In this document: piece by piece, positions 60,502-64,000 of the stretch
How positions within the stretch are numbered: position 1 is the stretch's first letter
How the letters are laid out: each line of letters begins with the position of its first letter
NCBI RefSeq assembly: GCF_025499465.1
Contig: NZ_JAIMCA010000003.1
Location: 682,001-746,000, forward strand
Direction: 5' to 3'
DNA length: 64,000 bases
Source of the DNA: Allobosea sp. BH3
GTDB taxonomy: Bacteria > Pseudomonadota > Alphaproteobacteria > Rhizobiales > Beijerinckiaceae
Program-made: the position numbers and the translations under genes
The notes under the pieces: generated by a model
Seen by the model: only the letters and a program-made list of their open reading frames with translations
The model's database searches: none
Told to the model about the DNA's origin: nothing

Positions 60502-60584
60502 AGCCGGCTCGCTGCACCGCAACGCGAGGGCGCCATGCGCGCCGGCCCGTAACGGCGGGGGCCAGCCGGGGCTAGACAGGGGCG

Positions 60585-61529
60585 ATGGACCAGCGCGCGC
60601 CTGCACCGCACAAGACCCAGGCCGAGCTGGCCGATGGCAGGTTGCGCCTGAAGCGGCGGCTGGCCGTCGCCGGCATGCTGTTCAGCGTGGTGATCTTCGG
60701 CTCCAATTTCGCGATCAGCCGCCACGCCGTCCTGCACGGCCTGACACCCTATGACCTGCTGGCGGTGCGCTTCGCGATGGCGGGCACGCTGCTGCTGCCG
60801 CTGTTCCTGAAGCCGGGCCTTTCCAGCTGCGGCGGGGTCGGCTGGAAGCGCGGCTTCCTGCTCTTCGCCTCGAGCGGGTTCCCGATGACCTATCTGATGC
60901 TGACCGGCCTCACCATGGCGCCCGCAGCGCATGGGGCCACGATCGGCCCCGGCACCGTCACCGTCATCGGCATCGTCGGGTCGGTGATGCTGTTCGGCGC
61001 GGCGCTGACACGCAACCTGCTGATCGGCATCGGCGGCGTGGTGGCGGGGCTCGCCTGCCTCGCCATAGCCGGCACGACGGGCGCAAACGCCAGCACGCTG
61101 CGTGGGGACCTGATGTTCCTCGGCGTCGGGCTGCTCTGGGGTTTCTATCCGCTGATGATCCAGCTCTGGAAGGTCGACGGCCTGCGCGCAACGGCCGTCG
61201 TCTCCGTGCTGTCGCTGATCTGGCTGCCGATCTACTTCCTGTTCTTCTTCCGCGGCTTCGACATCGCGCCCTGGTGGGTGCTGCTGTTCCACGCGGTCTA
61301 TCAGGGCGTGCTCAACGTCATCGTCGGGCTTTGGATCTGGGGCTGGTCTGCCCATGTGCTCGGACAGACCGTCGGCCGCTTCCCGCCGCTGATCCCGGTG
61401 ACCGGCACGCTGCTGGCGATCCCCGTCCTCGGCGAGATCCCCACCTCGCTTCAGCTCGTCGGCATCGTGCTGATCATCGGTGGGCTGTTCGTCGCCTCGT
61501 GGCGCCGGCCGGTGCGCGCCGCGCCCTGA
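60585..61529 (+). CDS. EamA/DMT-family transporter
   Basis: 314 aa, ten helices in two EamA repeats (SVVIFGSNFAISRHAVLHG... and DLMFLGVGLLWGFYPLMIQLW...). Likely a metabolite exporter of unknown substrate. Its 3' end overlaps the opposite-strand membrane protein by 56 bp. Confidence 0.87.
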   Translation: MDQRAPAPHKTQAELADGRLRLKRRLAVAGMLFSVVIFGSNFAISRHAVLHGLTPYDLLAVRFAMAGTLLLPLFLKPGLSSCGGVGWKRGFLLFASSGFPMTYLMLTGLTMAPAAHGATIGPGTVTVIGIVGSVMLFGAALTRNLLIGIGGVVAGLACLAIAGTTGANASTLRGDLMFLGVGLLWGFYPLMIQLWKVDGLRATAVVSVLSLIWLPIYFLFFFRGFDIAPWWVLLFHAVYQGVLNVIVGLWIWGWSAHVLGQTVGRFPPLIPVTGTLLAIPVLGEIPTSLQLVGIVLIIGGLFVASWRRPVRAAP

Positions 61530-62295
61530 GGCCCATCAGCCCAAGATTCCAGACGACGCTGATCAGGAGGCCGATGAGCAGGGCCGGCCAGGAGCCGAGA
61601 GGCATGGCTGCGGCATGGACGGCGGCGAGCGCCAGCCCGAAGCCCATCAATCCCAGGGCGCTGTTGGCGACGATCGCGGCCATGGCAGGACCGCCGATCA
61701 GCGGCTGCAGCATCGCGATGAGGCTGGAAAAAACCACCGGCAGCGCCGCCAGCGTGCCGGACCAGCCGGAGCCGACATGGGAACTCGCCACGGTAACGGT
61801 GCCCGCCAGGAGGGCGACGCAGCCTGCTCGCAACGGGATAGCATACCAGAGACGCGCGGGCGGCGCCGCTGGCCGGATCTCGAGGTAGGGGCGGAACAGG
61901 CGGTGGAGTCCACCATAGGCAAGGATCGTGGCGAGGATGATCGCCACAGCCGGCAACTGCACGAAACGCAGCGCCGTCGCAACAACGGCCCAGAGCGCCA
62001 GCGCGGCTCCCAGGGAAAGCATCGCGCCATGGCGCTGCGCCATCAGCACATGGACGAGTACCATGCTGGCGGTCGCCAGATTGGCGCCCATGCTCGCGAG
62101 TACGGCCTGGGACAGGAAGGCGGCATCATGATCCAGCGCGAGGAAGACCAGCACCGGCCCGATCGAAATCGGCAAGGTCGCGATCATGGCGGCCAGCAGC
62201 GGCCCCGAGCGCTCGGCAATCACTGAGCAGCCGACGACGATGCCCGCCGCCGTGGTCATCTTGACGAGGAGCAGGCCAAGCCAGGGGTCGTTCAC
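61474..62295 (-). CDS. Membrane protein coupled to tgt
   Basis: 273 aa beginning with a GTG at 62293-62295 inside the tgt stop (GTGA overlap), hence translated with tgt. About 8-9 hydrophobic segments ([37 protein letters not shown]..., [19 protein letters not shown]...). I do not recognise a specific family. A polytopic inner-membrane protein of unknown role. Confidence 0.75.
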   Translation of the reverse strand: MNDPWLGLLLVKMTTAAGIVVGCSVIAERSGPLLAAMIATLPISIGPVLVFLALDHDAAFLSQAVLASMGANLATASMVLVHVLMAQRHGAMLSLGAALALWAVVATALRFVQLPAVAIILATILAYGGLHRLFRPYLEIRPAAPPARLWYAIPLRAGCVALLAGTVTVASSHVGSGWSGTLAALPVVFSSLIAMLQPLIGGPAMAAIVANSALGLMGFGLALAAVHAAAMPLGSWPALLIGLLISVVWNLGLMGLRARRAPAGATRRRTAHR

Positions 62296-63455
62296 GCCGG
62301 CTCGCCCCGCTCCCAGCCTTCTTTCGTCTCGGCGATGAAATCGGTGAGCCTGCCGGCTGCGATCGCTGCGCGCAGGCCCGCCATCAGCTCCTGATAATAG
62401 GCCAGGTTCACCCAGGTCAGCAGCATCTTGCCAAGCATCTCCTCGGCCTTGACGAGGTGGTGCAGATAGCCGCGCGACCAGTCCCTCGCCGCCGGGCAAG
62501 AGGATTGCTCGTCGATCGGGCGCGGGTCCTCGGCGTGCTTAGCGTTCTTGAGGTTCATCCGGCCGAAGCGCGTGAAGATCTGGCCATGGCGGCCGGCGCG
62601 GGTCGGCATCACGCAGTCGAACATGTCGATGCCGCGCGCGACGGCCTGGACGATGTCGTCCGGCGTGCCGACGCCCATCAGATAGCGCGGCTTCTCCTGC
62701 GGAAGATGCGGCTCCACCGCCTCGATCATCGCCAGCATGATCTCCTGCGGCTCGCCGACGGCAAGGCCGCCGACGGCATAGCCCTTCAAATCCATGGCGG
62801 CGAGTTCGCGGGCGCTCTCCACGCGCAGATGCGGCACCGCCCCGCCCTGGACGATGCCGAACAGGGCGCGGCCGGGATGGTTGCCGAAAGCCGCCTTGCA
62901 GCGCTCGGCCCAGCGCAGCGAAAGGCGCATCGCCTTCTCGGCGACCTTGTCCTCGCAGGGGAGCGAGACGCACTCGTCGAGCTGCATGACGATGTCGGAG
63001 CCGAGCAGGTTCTGGATCTCGACCGAGCGCTCGGGGCTGAGCATGTGCTTCGAGCCGTCGATATGCGACTGGAAGGTCACCCCCTCCTCGGTCAGCTTCC
63101 TGAGCTGCGACAGCGACATCACCTGGAAGCCGCCGGAGTCCGTCAGGATGGGGTGCGGCCAGTTCATGAACTTGTGCAGGCCGCCGAGCTTCGCGACCCG
63201 TTCCGCGCCCGGGCGAAGCATCAGGTGATAGGTGTTGCCGAGCACGACATCGGCGCCGAGCGCCCTCACCTGCTCGGGATACATGCCCTTGACGGTCGCG
63301 GCGGTGCCGACCGGCATGAAGGCCGGCGTGCGGATGACGCCGCGCGGCATCCTGATCTCGCCGGTGCGCGCGGCGCCGTCGCGAGCGGCGAGATGGAAGC
63401 TGAAATCGGTCGTCGCGGCGGTTTCCGGCTGCGCGATCTGAGGCTGTGCGGTCAT
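62292..63455 (-). CDS. tgt: tRNA-guanine transglycosylase
   Basis: Exchanges guanine-34 for preQ1 in GUN-anticodon tRNAs. 387 aa. Catalytic aspartates lie in [12 protein letters not shown] and [14 protein letters not shown] and the GGLAVGEP loop are intact. The usual C-terminal zinc site (CxCxxC plus His) reads [17 protein letters not shown], so only one cysteine remains and zinc binding is doubtful. Otherwise length and sequence are normal. Confidence 0.95.
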   Translation of the reverse strand: MTAQPQIAQPETAATTDFSFHLAARDGAARTGEIRMPRGVIRTPAFMPVGTAATVKGMYPEQVRALGADVVLGNTYHLMLRPGAERVAKLGGLHKFMNWPHPILTDSGGFQVMSLSQLRKLTEEGVTFQSHIDGSKHMLSPERSVEIQNLLGSDIVMQLDECVSLPCEDKVAEKAMRLSLRWAERCKAAFGNHPGRALFGIVQGGAVPHLRVESARELAAMDLKGYAVGGLAVGEPQEIMLAMIEAVEPHLPQEKPRYLMGVGTPDDIVQAVARGIDMFDCVMPTRAGRHGQIFTRFGRMNLKNAKHAEDPRPIDEQSSCPAARDWSRGYLHHLVKAEEMLGKMLLTWVNLAYYQELMAGLRAAIAAGRLTDFIAETKEGWERGEPA

Positions 63456-63497
63456 GGCCTGCGAGGTAGAGCAGCGCAGGCCATTAGGGAAGAGGCT

Positions 63498-63851
63498 TCA
63501 CCCCTTCGCCACCGCCGCCTCGTAGATCTCCGGCTTGAAGCCGACCAGCGTCCTGCCTTGACCCATATCGAGCACCGGGCGCTTGATCATCGAGGGCTGG
63601 GCCAGCATCAGCGCGATGGCCCTGGCCGCGTCGAGCCCCTGCTTCTCGAGATCCGGAAGCGCGCGGAAGGTGGTGCCGGCGCGGTTCAGCACCGTCTCCC
63701 AGCCATGCTCCTTCACCCATCGCTCAAGCGAGGCCTTGTCGATGCCGCTCGCCTTGTAGTCATGGAAGGCGTGGGAGACGCCATGGCCATCGAGCCAGTT
63801 GCGCGCCTTCTTCATCGTGTCGCAGTTCTTGATGCCGTAGATCGTAATCAT
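63498..63851 (-). CDS. ArsC/Spx-family reductase-like protein
   Basis: 117 aa thioredoxin-fold protein. ITIYGIKNCDTMKKARNWL gives one catalytic Cys (position 10) with no second Cys in the CxxC spot, and KRPVLDMG supplies the conserved arginine. It matches the YffB/ArsC-like family (probable glutathione-dependent reductase); true arsenate reduction is not implied. It is upstream of tgt by 42 bp. Confidence 0.9.
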   Translation of the reverse strand: MITIYGIKNCDTMKKARNWLDGHGVSHAFHDYKASGIDKASLERWVKEHGWETVLNRAGTTFRALPDLEKQGLDAARAIALMLAQPSMIKRPVLDMGQGRTLVGFKPEIYEAAVAKG

Positions 63852-63979
63852 CGCGCCTTCGCCAGGTTCGGCCTGAAAATCGTCGCGCCCGCCGCCAGAC
63901 TGTCATCGGGGTTTGTCAGTTGCCCCGCAAACAGGCATGAGTTGACGGGGGACATCGTCGGATTCGGGCAGCAGATAGC

Positions 63980-64000
63980 ATGGATACCGTCTCGGCCTCT
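63980..64000 (+). CDS. Possible start of next gene (partial)
   Basis: An ATG followed by six codons (MDTVSAS) reaching the right edge. The only support is the start codon and open frame, so it may not be real. Confidence 0.2.

Overview
This 64 kb window is GC-rich chromosomal DNA of an alphaproteobacterium, most likely a Hyphomicrobiales (Rhizobiales) member. A Bosea-like organism is my best guess, from the single-copy nuo order running into birA and rnj, the PleD/DivK pair, EipB, ACC deaminase, UrtABCDE, and the Rhizobiales-style intergenic palindromes. The genus is inference. I saw no rRNA, tRNA, CRISPR array, insertion sequence or phage gene.

Layout. 1-18276 (minus strand) is the complete 14-subunit respiratory complex I operon nuoA-N, followed by birA and the 5' part of rnj (RNase J), which runs off the left edge. 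Two extra genes sit inside the nuo operon: an exported six-cysteine protein between nuoD and nuoE, and a two-helix membrane protein between nuoH and nuoI. 18552-28113 is a divergent catabolic island. A GntR/FCD regulator and a hydantoinase/dihydropyrimidinase are on the minus strand. A polyamine/iron-type ABC importer, a PuuE-type deacetylase, a hydantoin-racemase-like protein lacking both expected cysteines, and an amidase are on the plus strand. 28162-31719 holds gluconokinase, 6-phosphogluconate dehydrogenase, a small unknown, ACC deaminase and its divergent Lrp/AsnC regulator. 31828-37533 (minus) is the urea importer urtABCDE with a sigma-54-like promoter. 37898-38072 is an unusual mini-gene: 17 nt complementary to the 16S rRNA 3' end, a 25-codon ORF and a GAAA-tetraloop terminator.

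38265-42416 carries rnr, a DUF983 protein, a Nudix hydrolase, rpmG and a small membrane protein. 42752-44518 (minus) is divK-pleD, a cell-cycle and c-di-GMP signalling pair. 44575-51058 (plus) carries a DUF3572 protein, dinB, RidA, a glycerophosphodiesterase, a FemAB-like acyltransferase, an unknown and a HIT protein, with eipB convergent to dinB. 51055-55523 (minus) has azlCD, a small membrane protein, clpA and clpS. The right end holds kdsA, an MFS transporter, queF, eno, an EamA transporter, an unknown membrane protein, tgt and an ArsC/Spx-like protein.

How they work together. The middle third is a nitrogen-scavenging neighbourhood: urea uptake, ACC deamination and cyclic ureide/amide degradation. 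The flanks are energy metabolism and housekeeping. queF and tgt are two separate steps of queuosine tRNA modification. Many genes are translationally coupled by 1-8 nt overlaps. Several intergenic gaps are filled by long palindromic repeats, in at least four sequence types.
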